DNA from: Kalmanozyma brasiliensis GHG001 | Lineage: Eukaryota > Basidiomycota > Ustilaginomycetes > Ustilaginales | Assembly (NCBI RefSeq): GCF_000497045.1 | Contig: NW_015961970.1 | Location: forward strand, 1,054,802 to 1,118,801 | Length of the DNA: 64,000 nt | Direction: 5' to 3' | Part shown: positions 29,216 through 39,125 of the stretch, piece by piece | Position numbering within the stretch: position 1 is the stretch's first letter | Layout: every line of letters begins with the position of its first letter | The notes under the pieces: model-generated | Databases searched by the model: none | Seen by the model: the letters and a program-made list of their open reading frames with translations, nothing else | Told to the model about the DNA's origin: nothing | Program-made: the position numbers and the translations under genes

Positions 29216-32200
29216 ATGTCTGCCTGGTCTTCCGCCACGGGCAAGGCGCAGCAGTCCTATGCCGACCGACTACGTCAAGCTTCCAAGTCGAACGCGCCAG
29301 CCAAGCACGACTCTTCCGCACCGATTACCAACCGCGACGCTCCCCGCGAGGTTGCCAAAGCCAGTCTTTCGACTGCTTCCTTAGCCCATCCTACTGCTCC
29401 GTTGAGGACGCTCTCTTCTGCGTCCTCCGCAAGTGCCAGCGCCGCGTCTGGCAGCGCTCCGAGACTGTCTGCTGTTCCTTCTGAGAACAAGGCCGACTCT
29501 CCCTCTGGCGGCGAAGTTACCGCCACACCTCAGCCCAGCGGCGGATCCACCGTCAATGTTTGGGAGGCCCGTCGCAAGCAGCTCGCCGAGCGCGAAGCCG
29601 AAAAGGAGCGAGAGCGCCAAGCCTCTCTCCCTCAGCAAAGCAAGTCATCTCCAGCGACAGCACCACAAGCGTCGTCAAGCGCCGGCGCTGCTGCCAACAA
29701 ACCCAAGCAGACAGCGAATGGACCAAGAAAGGCCAACGAGCGACACTCGAAGGGCTCTACCTCTTCGAGTCAATCCGAACGCAAATCCAATAAGCAACCA
29801 GACACGTCCACAAGTCGCCATTCCAAAGCTGTGCCAATAGCGACGTCAATGACTGACGAAGTGGGCGCTGCACCGCAGACGTCAAACGCCAACAGCGCCG
29901 CATCGTCGACAGACAAGGCTGACACTACTGCTGGACAAGGTCGTGCTACAGGCACCACACTGCAAGAGGATGCCACCGGTCAAGCAAGAGAGGCGGCTGG
30001 ATCGAGAAGAAGGGCGCGGCAAAGCGAACTCGACCAGACAACCCAGGTGCCTTCTGCTGACAGGGCATTGAAACAGCCAGACCAAGCAGCAAAAGCCCCC
30101 GCCGCCGCTCAGACAGCAGCAGCACAGGTGCCGCCCTCTTCCGCTCTGTCACTTCATACTGCTGCGACGCCATCCGTCCCGCATGACGATGCCCCAACAA
30201 GCCCGGCCACCGTTGCTTCAGCTATCGAGGAAGTACTCAAACATGGAGGCGGCGCTCAGGGCGCTCAGACCGAGGACGACGATGCTTGGCTAGCAAGGAT
30301 CCATCTTCTGAACGGCGGACAAAACATGCCCAAGTTTGGCGGCTTTGGTACCAATGGCTCGGCAGCACAGACCGACGACGAAGCCGAGAAGCAGGCTGCC
30401 AAGAAAGCAGAGCGTGCCGTGGCCGCCGCCTGGGGCGCAGGAAAAAATGTCTGGAGCAAGTCGCAGCAGCAGACGCAGCACGATCAACAGGCGAGCCATC
30501 AGGATGCTAGCAAGGATGAAGCATCCGCTGCGATTTCCAGTGGTGATGCAACGAAAAACTCAAGTTCCGCAGACGGCGCATCAGTCCAGGCAGGGTCGCC
30601 ACCTGCCTCGGTCAAAGTCAATGGGATCCACAGTACCAGCGGCGAAGACGGCATTGCTGCGGCAACAGGGAAAGAAAAGGCCTCTGCCGCCAAAAGCGGC
30701 TCTCAGAACGCCAACAGCGATGCTGTTCCTAGCAAGAAGCAGACGCAGTCCAAGCCTCCAGCTGGCAAGAACGCCAAAGGAGCAGGCACACAACAACATA
30801 AGGCGGCAGCCACGACCGTGCCATCGTTCGAGGATGTCAACAACTGGCCGAGTCCCTTGGACGCCGGCAAGAAAACAGGCGAAAAGCCGAGAGCAAGCGT
30901 TGGTTCCAGTGATCACGACGCTCAAACGCAGCCTGGGACTCAAAAGAGCCTCAAAGAGACGCTCGACGAGCTGCAAGTCCGACTTGCCCCTGGCGCAAAC
31001 CCACAGCAGGCAGGAGCAACCGCTGGTGGAGCCAAGAAAGGAAAGCAGCAGTGGGTTCCGATCTTGCCAGAGATCACGCACGCTTCACACAACGCACCTG
31101 GTGCAAAGGGGGCCCGTCCCGCCCAAGATGCCAAGCAGGGCAAAGGCACCAACAAGCAGCAACAGCAGCGCAAGGAAGGGAACAAAGGCGCTGGACAGTC
31201 GCAACAAAGTGGTCAGAGTGCGAAGAAGGACGCTGCCAACAAGGCGAAAGACAAGTCTTCACAGGCAAAGGACGGCGTCAATCAGGCCTCTACAGGCGTG
31301 AAGGCGTCCGAAACACGTGGCAAGAAGGAGTCGCCGGCTCAGCCTACGTCGCAGGACCAAAAGGTGGGTGCAGCAGTACCATCTGAGGCAAATGCTGGAC
31401 CCGAGATGTCGAGCGCAGCCACCGTCGTGACCGAATCGAAAGTCGCCACTTCGCAGGGCCAGAGCGCGCATCCCAAGCAGAGCAGCTCCTCTGCAACCGA
31501 GTCTGCATCTGCCGGCACCGAAGAGAAGCAGACGACCTCGACACCAGCGTCGGCGTCTGCACGCGATGCATCCGCGACCAAGCAGTCCCAGCAGGCGCGC
31601 ACGCATCTTCGGCCCCTGCCTAACGGCATCTCGCGACCCAACGGTGTTGTACCTTCCAGAAGCGGCGCGTCTTCGGGAACAGGCACACCGATCACCAACC
31701 GAGGCTCTCCGCGAGGCTCCTTCGTCTCCTCCCCCAACGTCCACCCCAACCACACAGCCCCTTCTCACACAGACATCGTGCAACCACCACCCATCTTCTA
31801 CGGTCCCTCTGGCGCGGCGACCCCGATGCACGCCAATTCGTCCACCACCTGGCTCCCCTACACCACGCCCTTCAGCCGTCCCATCCCGTACCTGTTCGAT
31901 ACGACGCAGCAAACGGGCGCGCCCCTCCCGCCCGCCCCGCTCGGTCCGCTGCTCACGCAGATCGAATTCTACTTTTCACAGCACAATCTGCAGGGCGACT
32001 TCTTCCTGCGCGGCAAGATGGATGCGCAGGGGTGGGTGGATATGGGTGTGCTCGCGGGGTTCAAGCGTGTTCAGGCGATGACGGAGGATGTGCAGACGGT
32101 CAAGGACGCATTGTTGTACAGTGCGGTGTTGGATGTGGACGGGTGGCGGGTGAGGAGGCGGTTTGGATGGGAGATGTATGTTCTGCCTGCCGCCGAGATG

Positions 32201-32335
32201 GTCGAAAGTGAGGTGAACGGTAGACCCAATGGTGACAAGGCCGAGAAGGATGGCGAGAAGGTCGAGGGGGAGGACGAGGAGGAGGCATTGGGCGTCGTAG
32301 CTGCCTCTGGGTTCGGAGGCGCACTCGAGGCGTGA
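29216..32335 (+). CDS. La-motif RNA-binding protein (LARP1/Sro9-like)
   Basis: 1039 residues from ATG 29216. The frame is open a few codons upstream but from TTG. About 900 residues are low-complexity Ala/Ser/Gln/Lys sequence with scattered short motifs: an N-terminal WSSATGKAQQSYADRLRQ, VNVWEARRKQLAE near 110, and NNWPSPLDAGKK near 545. The only folded domain is a La-type winged helix at about 905-990: LLTQIEFYFSQHNLQGDFFL, WVDMGVLAGFKRVQAMT, then LLYSAVLDVDGWRVRRR. No RRM follows, as in yeast Sro9/Slf1 and LARP1. Such proteins bind mRNA on polysomes and affect translation and mRNA stability. Assignment to the LARP1 branch rests on the arrangement with a lone C-terminal La module. Confidence 0.85.
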   Translation: MSAWSSATGKAQQSYADRLRQASKSNAPAKHDSSAPITNRDAPREVAKASLSTASLAHPTAPLRTLSSASSASASAASGSAPRLSAVPSENKADSPSGGEVTATPQPSGGSTVNVWEARRKQLAEREAEKERERQASLPQQSKSSPATAPQASSSAGAAANKPKQTANGPRKANERHSKGSTSSSQSERKSNKQPDTSTSRHSKAVPIATSMTDEVGAAPQTSNANSAASSTDKADTTAGQGRATGTTLQEDATGQAREAAGSRRRARQSELDQTTQVPSADRALKQPDQAAKAPAAAQTAAAQVPPSSALSLHTAATPSVPHDDAPTSPATVASAIEEVLKHGGGAQGAQTEDDDAWLARIHLLNGGQNMPKFGGFGTNGSAAQTDDEAEKQAAKKAERAVAAAWGAGKNVWSKSQQQTQHDQQASHQDASKDEASAAISSGDATKNSSSADGASVQAGSPPASVKVNGIHSTSGEDGIAAATGKEKASAAKSGSQNANSDAVPSKKQTQSKPPAGKNAKGAGTQQHKAAATTVPSFEDVNNWPSPLDAGKKTGEKPRASVGSSDHDAQTQPGTQKSLKETLDELQVRLAPGANPQQAGATAGGAKKGKQQWVPILPEITHASHNAPGAKGARPAQDAKQGKGTNKQQQQRKEGNKGAGQSQQSGQSAKKDAANKAKDKSSQAKDGVNQASTGVKASETRGKKESPAQPTSQDQKVGAAVPSEANAGPEMSSAATVVTESKVATSQGQSAHPKQSSSSATESASAGTEEKQTTSTPASASARDASATKQSQQARTHLRPLPNGISRPNGVVPSRSGASSGTGTPITNRGSPRGSFVSSPNVHPNHTAPSHTDIVQPPPIFYGPSGAATPMHANSSTTWLPYTTPFSRPIPYLFDTTQQTGAPLPPAPLGPLLTQIEFYFSQHNLQGDFFLRGKMDAQGWVDMGVLAGFKRVQAMTEDVQTVKDALLYSAVLDVDGWRVRRRFGWEMYVLPAAEMVESEVNGRPNGDKAEKDGEKVEGEDEEEALGVVAASGFGGALEA

Positions 32336-32729
32336 TTACTTTCACATCATAGCATCAGATTCGTTCCACAAAAGCATGTTTCGTAAGACCGCTTAATCAC
32401 GACTGTCACTCGCTTTTTGCCATCACAAGAGCTTGCCATGGAGCGAGGGTCGTCTCGTCGGACTGTCACGGTCATTTGCACACGAGGCTGTGCAGACCCT
32501 CACTTGAATCCAGCATGCGGCTGTCCGATCACGATGCACCGTGGCGTCCGAGCGCGACTGCAGCCAACCAAGTCGCTCGCTCAGCGCCGGCGGCGTGCCA
32601 CCTGCTCATCGTCGCTCGGATCACACAGCGATTCGCGCTCACGAACCCTTCTGCACGCGCACACACCACGGCATCAACCACCTGTTCATGATCGTGTTCC
32701 ATTACATCCGCTCCTTGGTGCGATCGACG
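32336..32729. other. Convergent intergenic region
   Basis: 394 bases holding the 3' ends of the La-motif gene and the SH3/RA gene. No gene or repeat was recognised. Confidence 0.45.
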
Positions 32730-35700
32730 CTAAAAGATCCTAATGACATCAGCCAGCAAACTGTCCAACGAATCATCAATATCTCCCAACTGCCGATTAA
32801 TCCCGCTGTACGCCTCTCTCAACTTGCGATCCTCGACGAACGGCATATTGGGTGCGAACAAATTGCCTGGTTCGGGTTTGAACGAGTCCTTGTCGTCCTC
32901 TAGCAAAAGCGATCTTGATGCGGCGTGGGAGAGTTTGCTTCCGGGCCTGCTGCCTGCGGAGCCGGAACCCGCAGAGAAGAGCGCGGCGCTGTTGAGAATC
33001 GGGCTGGGGGCTGAGGAGATGGAGCTCATGCTGGCGTGCGTGAGGAGTTTGCGGCGGGGATCGCGACGTGCTGCTGCATCGACGATCGTGTAGAGGTGCG
33101 AGAGCGACGCGTCGTCCGCGCCGAACGAGAGGGCGGCTACCGAGGGGTAGGCCGACGGCGTGATGGAGCGTGAGCCGTCGCGACCGCCTGCGCTGGCGGC
33201 GCTCAGGGCGCTTGTCGTTCGCAGCATCGCTGTGTTCACCGGCTGACGCGGTGCTGGTACGGTCGGGATCAGCGTCGACATGGGCGTCAACTGCGTCGTG
33301 TTGGTCGCGTTCGTGCCCGCAGAGCTGGTGCCGACAGTCAGCGGGCTCGAAGTGTCGCGAGAGTTGGACAGCTCGGACCCTGTCGAGGGCTGCTTCTGAT
33401 GCACTGCCGCTGCCGCTGCTACTGCGCCTACTGCAGCTGCGACCACGCCTGCTCCTGTTCCCACAATTGCTGCGCCCGCTGCGGCTGCGGCCACACCTGC
33501 TGCGACTGTGGCCGGTGACGTCTTCTGCTGCTGACTTGTCTGCGCGTCTGCTGATGTAGACTGTGCCACAGTGGGAGTCAAAGCTCGCGTGGACGAAGCA
33601 GCAGACCCGCTCTTCTGCATCGCCGCCGCCGACGACAATGACGAGGCGGGCATCTCCACTCGATCCAACACGGCGTTGATCCTCTCGCTGATCCTCTCCT
33701 CAGCATTCGTGTTCGATGGCGCCTTGCTGCGCAGAAGCGTGTCCAGCAGATCGCCGTCTGCTTCGCCACCTCCCGTTGTCCTCTGCAGCGGCGTGACGTT
33801 GCCCTCGTACTCCGAGATCGGCGATTGTGCCATTCGATTGGCATCGTCTACACTAAGCGGAGAGCTGCGAGCCGAAGCGTAGTCGTCGGTGGAAGTGAAA
33901 TCGCTCTGCATGCTCCTCTTGGTGCCAAAGGCCGGTCGTGCGTCTCTGGGACTGAGACCTCGGTCGCCGTACGAGCTGGCCTGAGTGTCGTTCGAGGATT
34001 GCATCTCGTCCTTCATCACATCCTCCACGATTGAGCTGATGTCGCGCTCTTGACCGTCAACGGGAACATACGAGTAGCGGAACTTGTTGGAGGGACCCAG
34101 CTTGGTCGATCGGATGCGAGCCTGGTTGGACAACACCACATCGACACCCTGCTGGGCGTTGCGTTGTGCGCCCAGCACGGCAGCGTTGCGTTCTGCCGCC
34201 GCCGCCCGCTGCGCTGCGATGATTTCTTGCGGCGTCCTGCCTTGGCTCGGCTTTGCATCTCTGGAGCCTTCCAGTCGAGGGCTGGTAGCCTGCGCTTGCG
34301 TCTGTCTCGTGTCTTGCACCGCGGCGAGCGCATTGTCCGTCGGGCTGTGCGCTCTTGCGCCAACCGTATGGCCCAACTGTTGGCGTGCTTTTGGTCCCGG
34401 GTGAGCGTGGGTGATCTGGCGCAAGACAAAGACGGGATCGTGGATGCCAATATCGTCCGAGGCACCCAGCAGAGCCGCGGCATCGATGCTGCGTCGCTTG
34501 CCATCCACCGACCTCCGGTTGCCAATTCCCAGCTTGAAGGCAGGCGGTGCAGGGTACGCTTCCAGTACCTTGCTCGTCGCCGCCAAGGCGCGCTCACCAT
34601 CGGCTGCCTGCACAGCAAGTCCGTACTTGACGTGGAGCCTGCTCTTGCGCCGTGAAGGTCGATCTTCGACATCGTCACCGCCCTCGACCACACCTTCCGC
34701 GATACCGAATCGATCGAGACCTTCCTCGACCACCTCCGCCACCGTCGTGTTTCGTGGGAAGGTGAGGATCTTCTCGCGGAAGCGGTGCTGAGGGGTTGGC
34801 TCTGCTGTGCCTTCTGGACGACGCGACAGTCGCTCCCGCAGAGTCGCTGCAGGTACGAGTGCGTTCGACTGAGGATCGAACACGATGCCGTCCGGAAGAT
34901 CCGATGAGTAGATGATCAGCCGCAAAGCGAATCGGGCCGTGGGACTCTGCACCGTCTCGTTCGTCTCGCCTGACACGGAAGAGTGACTGCTGCGAGCAGC
35001 GTCCTCGCCGATCATGCTCAACGAAGTGAGGTTGCTGTTGTCTTGCGAAACGGAAAGATCCGACACGTTGCCAGAGCGGCCCGACTCGTCTGCGGTGTGG
35101 CTTCCGTTGAGGTCGACGTAGCCCTGCAGTCGATCTCGCCTGCTGATGTAGAACTTGACTGCGTGATCGTCGCTGAAGTCGTTGCCGAGCCGAGCGATGG
35201 CGGGATGCGTGCTGAGGTTGGACGAGATGGACGAAATCGAGCCGACGCTGGATCGCTTGACGCTAGGCACGGTGACCTGCCCCTGCTGCAGGATCTCGGT
35301 GAGCGTGTTGAAGAGCTGCAGTGGATGCTCATCTTCGTCGAGAGGTCGCTCGTCCCCTTCGAGACGCTTGATGGTCAAGACATACTTGTTCATGTCGTGC
35401 AGATCGACACCAAAACGCTGCAACACCTGGCGTTGCAAGTCGATGGATCGCGTGCTTTCGTTGAGCAGGACCGTCTTGAAGGTTGAGTCCGAGTCGACAC
35501 CTTCGCCTGCGAACACACGAAGAACGCTGAGCATCGGCGTAGAACCGGAGGGTCCGACCAGCGAGCCGGGTCGTTGCTGCAGTCGAGGGCTTGCGAGAGG
35601 TGTGACCTGGGAAGAGTCGAAGCTGTTGCTCTGCGGAGACAGATACTGTTTCTGAAAGGCTTCTTGCGTTGCCCGATCACGCTCTTGCACAGCGCGGCCC

Positions 35701-37811
35701 ATGCCGATGCTCTGACCAGGCTGCAAGTTGGCATTTGCGGCCTGAACGGCAGGATTGACGGTAACAGCCGGATTGCCGTGTCCACGCGCACTCGGGACAA
35801 AGCCGTCTTCGGAGCTGATGCCGCCCATGCCCTCTCGATCCTCGAAAGTGCCGCTCTTGCGATCCTTTTTGTCCTTCCTAGAGAAGAGGCTGAAAACGCC
35901 GGAACGCTTCTTGCCAGCTTTCTCTTCGTTCGCATCGTAGCTGTCACTGCCCTTGCTAGTGCGGTTGCTCTTTCGCTTGTCTCTGTCGGACGAGGAAGCA
36001 GAGTCGCCGGCAATGACGGTCGAACTGGCGCTAGCATCGCTGTTGGCGCGCTCGCGTTGAATTTGCGAAGGCAGGAACCCTCCACTGCTGGACAAGCTGT
36101 TCCTTCCCATGCCGGTTGAGGTAGGAAGGCCAGCAGCATCGTACGCGAGGGAGCCACTCGAGTTGATGCTCGAGATGGAGCGTTCGGCGGAGGTGGTGCG
36201 GATGTGCTCGCCAGGAACGTGACCCGATCCCAGAGCGCCGTACTTGGCCTGTTGCGAGGACGTCGAGGATGGCCCACTGCCATTCGTCGTTGGCTCCTGG
36301 GGCGCAAGCTGCTGCTGCTGCTGCTGGTGCTGAGATGGAGGCTGCTCCGTTGTCGGCGCGCCGCTCGCCCGTTGAAGTTGTGCAGTCGGACCTTGAGACG
36401 GACCTGCAGCGCTGCGAGCGGACTGTTGCGCATAAGGATGCGAAACGAGCTGTTGCGCAGCTTCGGTGGCCTGTTGCTGGATCGACGATCGAGATGGTGG
36501 TTCCTGGGTGGCGTTGGCGTTGGCGCGCATGGCATCCTGGTGCTGTTGCTGGACGCGCTCCGCCTCCTGTCCATCCCACTCCATGCCATCATCTGGTTCC
36601 ATCTTGTCAAAGCCGATGGCCTTGTTGTGTTGAGACGGGTCCTCCTCGTATTCGCCGTCCTCGTCCTGGTCTTCGTCCTGCTCCTCGTCTTCGTCGTAGA
36701 TTCCGTCGGGATCCTCTTCGTACTCGAGCTCGTGCTCTTCTCCGTCTTCGTCGTAGTCCGAGTACTCGTCGCCGCTGTGCTCGAGGTAGGTCGAGGGACC
36801 AAAGACGACGCCTCGCTTGTTGCGCTTCTGGTCCTTGGTGAGAGGCGCTGGAGCCCCTTGCGCACGTCTTGACAGAGCGGAGAGCTTGCCCGAGTGGAGA
36901 GAGAGGCCAGCCGTTCCCGAGGCATTCCTCGCTTTGACAAGATGGCTGGTAAAGATCCTCTCTGGGACTTGGATGTGGTCGTCGTCGGTGGCCGAGGTGA
37001 GGTCGACGTTTCTGTGCTTGTTGAGACGGGCGAGTCGCTCGAAGGGCGTTTCGATGTTCTCTGCGGGGATGTAGCCCACTTCTTGTGTGCGAAGGACACG
37101 GACGAGCCACCAGTAGCTGTTGCTGTCGTCGAGCAAGGTGAGGCTGTTGCCTTTGTGAACGGTGGCCTGGCCTTCTACGGTGGCGACAAAGTTGTGCAAG
37201 GCGTAGACCAAGTCAAAGTCGATATTTTCATCCGGGATAGAAGGACTGGAGCTAAGGTCGGACTCGTCATCTTCGATCTCGTCGCCCTCCTCTTCGTCCT
37301 CGTAGATCATCTCGTCGTGCATGCCATCACCCATTTGGTGGTGTTGGTAATGCCCACCCTGAGCATACTCGTCGTGACCGTACTCATCAGCACCGTCGTA
37401 TTGATCGTACTCGGCACCGTCTGATATCCGGTTAGAGTGTTGCTGTTGTTGGTATTGAGCTTGTGTGGCTGGGTGCGCACCATCACGGGTAGCCTTGGCA
37501 CCGGCGCTGGAGCTGCCAGCTTTCAACCTGCTTGTTGCTGCAGCATAGCCGTCCTGAGCGTCGTCGTCGCTGCTGAAGCCGCCGTTGTCAGGCTGCTGGT
37601 CAAAGTCGTCATGAGCGTAAGCGTGGTCGGCGTTGGTCTGGTAGTCGGATTGTGGGCCAAAGGTGGATGCATGGATCTGGTTCTGGATCTTGTTGTTGAC
37701 GGCATTCTGGTGGGCGCGTGGGGTAGAGCTGGTACCAGAACCGCCGATGCCGTTGAGGTTGGAGGAGCCGAGGCTGACATCGAGTGTCAAGGCGGGCTTG
37801 ACCTGCGCCAT
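32730..37811 (-). CDS. Large SH3 and Ras-association domain scaffold protein
   Basis: 1693 residues from the first ATG at 37811. The frame is open further, but only from a GTG at 37886. Residues 1-200 are Gln/Asp/His-rich and acidic. An SH3 domain lies at about 201-255 (DLVYALHNFVATVEGQ, SYWWLVRVLR, VGYIPAENIETP) and is followed by ERLARLNKHRNVDL, an extension typical of one fungal SH3 family. After a strongly acidic segment and a poly-Gln run come two ubiquitin-fold Ras-association-like domains, at about 755-842 (VLRVFAGEGVDSDSTFKTVLL) and about 960-1085 (LRLIIYSSDLPDG, LTFPRNTTVAEVVEEGLDRF). The last 30 residues (LGDIDDSLDSLLADVIRIF) look like a conserved helix. It probably links small GTPase signalling to polarity or cell-wall growth. 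The family name (Bud14/Tea4-like or other) is not certain. Confidence 0.82.
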   Translation of the reverse strand: MAQVKPALTLDVSLGSSNLNGIGGSGTSSTPRAHQNAVNNKIQNQIHASTFGPQSDYQTNADHAYAHDDFDQQPDNGGFSSDDDAQDGYAAATSRLKAGSSSAGAKATRDGAHPATQAQYQQQQHSNRISDGAEYDQYDGADEYGHDEYAQGGHYQHHQMGDGMHDEMIYEDEEEGDEIEDDESDLSSSPSIPDENIDFDLVYALHNFVATVEGQATVHKGNSLTLLDDSNSYWWLVRVLRTQEVGYIPAENIETPFERLARLNKHRNVDLTSATDDDHIQVPERIFTSHLVKARNASGTAGLSLHSGKLSALSRRAQGAPAPLTKDQKRNKRGVVFGPSTYLEHSGDEYSDYDEDGEEHELEYEEDPDGIYDEDEEQDEDQDEDGEYEEDPSQHNKAIGFDKMEPDDGMEWDGQEAERVQQQHQDAMRANANATQEPPSRSSIQQQATEAAQQLVSHPYAQQSARSAAGPSQGPTAQLQRASGAPTTEQPPSQHQQQQQQLAPQEPTTNGSGPSSTSSQQAKYGALGSGHVPGEHIRTTSAERSISSINSSGSLAYDAAGLPTSTGMGRNSLSSSGGFLPSQIQRERANSDASASSTVIAGDSASSSDRDKRKSNRTSKGSDSYDANEEKAGKKRSGVFSLFSRKDKKDRKSGTFEDREGMGGISSEDGFVPSARGHGNPAVTVNPAVQAANANLQPGQSIGMGRAVQERDRATQEAFQKQYLSPQSNSFDSSQVTPLASPRLQQRPGSLVGPSGSTPMLSVLRVFAGEGVDSDSTFKTVLLNESTRSIDLQRQVLQRFGVDLHDMNKYVLTIKRLEGDERPLDEDEHPLQLFNTLTEILQQGQVTVPSVKRSSVGSISSISSNLSTHPAIARLGNDFSDDHAVKFYISRRDRLQGYVDLNGSHTADESGRSGNVSDLSVSQDNSNLTSLSMIGEDAARSSHSSVSGETNETVQSPTARFALRLIIYSSDLPDGIVFDPQSNALVPAATLRERLSRRPEGTAEPTPQHRFREKILTFPRNTTVAEVVEEGLDRFGIAEGVVEGGDDVEDRPSRRKSRLHVKYGLAVQAADGERALAATSKVLEAYPAPPAFKLGIGNRRSVDGKRRSIDAAALLGASDDIGIHDPVFVLRQITHAHPGPKARQQLGHTVGARAHSPTDNALAAVQDTRQTQAQATSPRLEGSRDAKPSQGRTPQEIIAAQRAAAAERNAAVLGAQRNAQQGVDVVLSNQARIRSTKLGPSNKFRYSYVPVDGQERDISSIVEDVMKDEMQSSNDTQASSYGDRGLSPRDARPAFGTKRSMQSDFTSTDDYASARSSPLSVDDANRMAQSPISEYEGNVTPLQRTTGGGEADGDLLDTLLRSKAPSNTNAEERISERINAVLDRVEMPASSLSSAAAMQKSGSAASSTRALTPTVAQSTSADAQTSQQQKTSPATVAAGVAAAAAGAAIVGTGAGVVAAAVGAVAAAAAVHQKQPSTGSELSNSRDTSSPLTVGTSSAGTNATNTTQLTPMSTLIPTVPAPRQPVNTAMLRTTSALSAASAGGRDGSRSITPSAYPSVAALSFGADDASLSHLYTIVDAAARRDPRRKLLTHASMSSISSAPSPILNSAALFSAGSGSAGSRPGSKLSHAASRSLLLEDDKDSFKPEPGNLFAPNMPFVEDRKLREAYSGINRQLGDIDDSLDSLLADVIRIF
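36308..36330 (-). repeat. CAG/CAA coding microsatellite (poly-Gln)
   Basis: The plus strand shows consecutive CTG units (GCTGCTGCTGCTGCTGCTGG). On the coding strand this is a run of six or seven Gln between SQH and LAPQ in the SH3/RA protein. Length variation between isolates is likely. Confidence 0.6.
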
Positions 37812-38277
37812 GGTTGTGATTGGCGCCGGTTGATGGAGTGCTAAGGGCTTCAAGCCTATGAAAGGGATTCGGGCTTGGACAAGCACGACTGCAGGCGCTA
37901 CGAGGGCCGATGGAATTCACTTGTCGATACAAGACTAAGCGTGAGTCGGTGTCATGGGAGCTTTGCTGAAGAGATTGGGCTGCGTAGACGATGCTGTTGG
38001 GCTGCCAGAGAAGCGCCGGCGCTGATGTTGTGGTTCGTGTGAGTGAGCTGGGGGCGGTGATTTGCAAGATGGACCTAGGGATGCCTAAACGTTTGGATGG
38101 ACGAACACGGGAAGCGTTTAGTGACGCAGCTTGTTCGAAGCTTGCTGCTGTAGACCGTCAAGCCGAAGCTGCAGTGGGCATGAAGTATGAAGAAGGAGCA
38201 GCGAAAGCGGGACCAAGCTTGGTTTAGGTGGTCTTAGAATGTGTCGGCTACGGGCGAGCGAGAGAGTGAGCGTGAGC

Positions 38278-38291
38278 GTGTGTGTGTGTGT
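38278..38291. repeat. (GT)7 microsatellite
   Basis: Seven uninterrupted GT units in the divergent intergenic region. Confidence 0.8.
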
Positions 38292-38447
38292 CTGACCGTG
38301 TGAGAGCGACTGAGGTGCAGCCGAGCGAGGCAAAGCCAAATGCAAGCGCGAAACACGGCCTGACAGCTGGTGAGACAGACAGACACGCCTCACTCCGAGC
38401 CTGCTTGCTCTCTCAAAAATGGGCCAGCGAGTCTTGTCTCTCACTCA

Positions 38448-38468
38448 CAGCCTGCAGCCTGCAGCCTC
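38448..38468. repeat. Tandem CAGCCTG repeat
   Basis: Three copies of a 7-base unit, the last ending CAGCCTC. No known role. Confidence 0.7.
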
Positions 38469-39125
38469 TCCTAATTTCGACCAGAAAAAAAACACAGCAG
38501 CAGAGCGCTTCCAAATGAAAAACAGCAGGGCTGAGACTGCGAGATGCGACGCGCTCAGCCCTTCTTGCCTGTCACGCCCGCGCGATATGACAGCGCAGAA
38601 AGCGCTCAACAAGGTTCAAGGCCAGCAGCACCAAGGCTTCGGCCACGCCCACCCTTCGGCTAGCAGACCATCATTGCACAGCTTGCTTTTCCTGTCAAGC
38701 TCGGCCTTCTCGCTGCTCATCTCTAGGACCGAGGCCATGACATGTGGCATGCCGCTTCATGGCAAGACAATACACTGTCTGATCGTCGTCCCCTGATGCA
38801 GATCTGTTACTCCCAGGATTGACTCCGAGCCAAGATCCGAGCGCTTGAATCTCGAACCATGTCCAGAGTCTCACGCTCAAAGGACGGTCGACTTGCGACG
38901 CCCCCACGAAGAGGCAAACTTTGAGATCCTCGACTTAACAAGCTGGAATCGTTTTTCCCCGGAGCAGATCGGCGATGAAAATTTCTTCCAGCTGCACCGT
39001 CAAGGGTCCAACGTTCTTCCAAGCGCACACACCATCCTGTCGGACCTTCACACTTCCCCTCAACCATCTCGTTCCGAAGCACCCGGCCTCCGCTTCCACC
39101 GTCTCTACCGCCGAACCCGTGCGCC

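Larger units (their letters stand above)
37812..39125. other. Divergent intergenic region, SH3/RA gene / DBR1
   Basis: 1.3 kb shared upstream region. It contains a (GT)7 microsatellite at 38278-38291 and a triplicated CAGCCTG unit at 38448-38468. Small open frames are not convincing. A long leader for the SH3/RA gene is likely. Confidence 0.45.
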
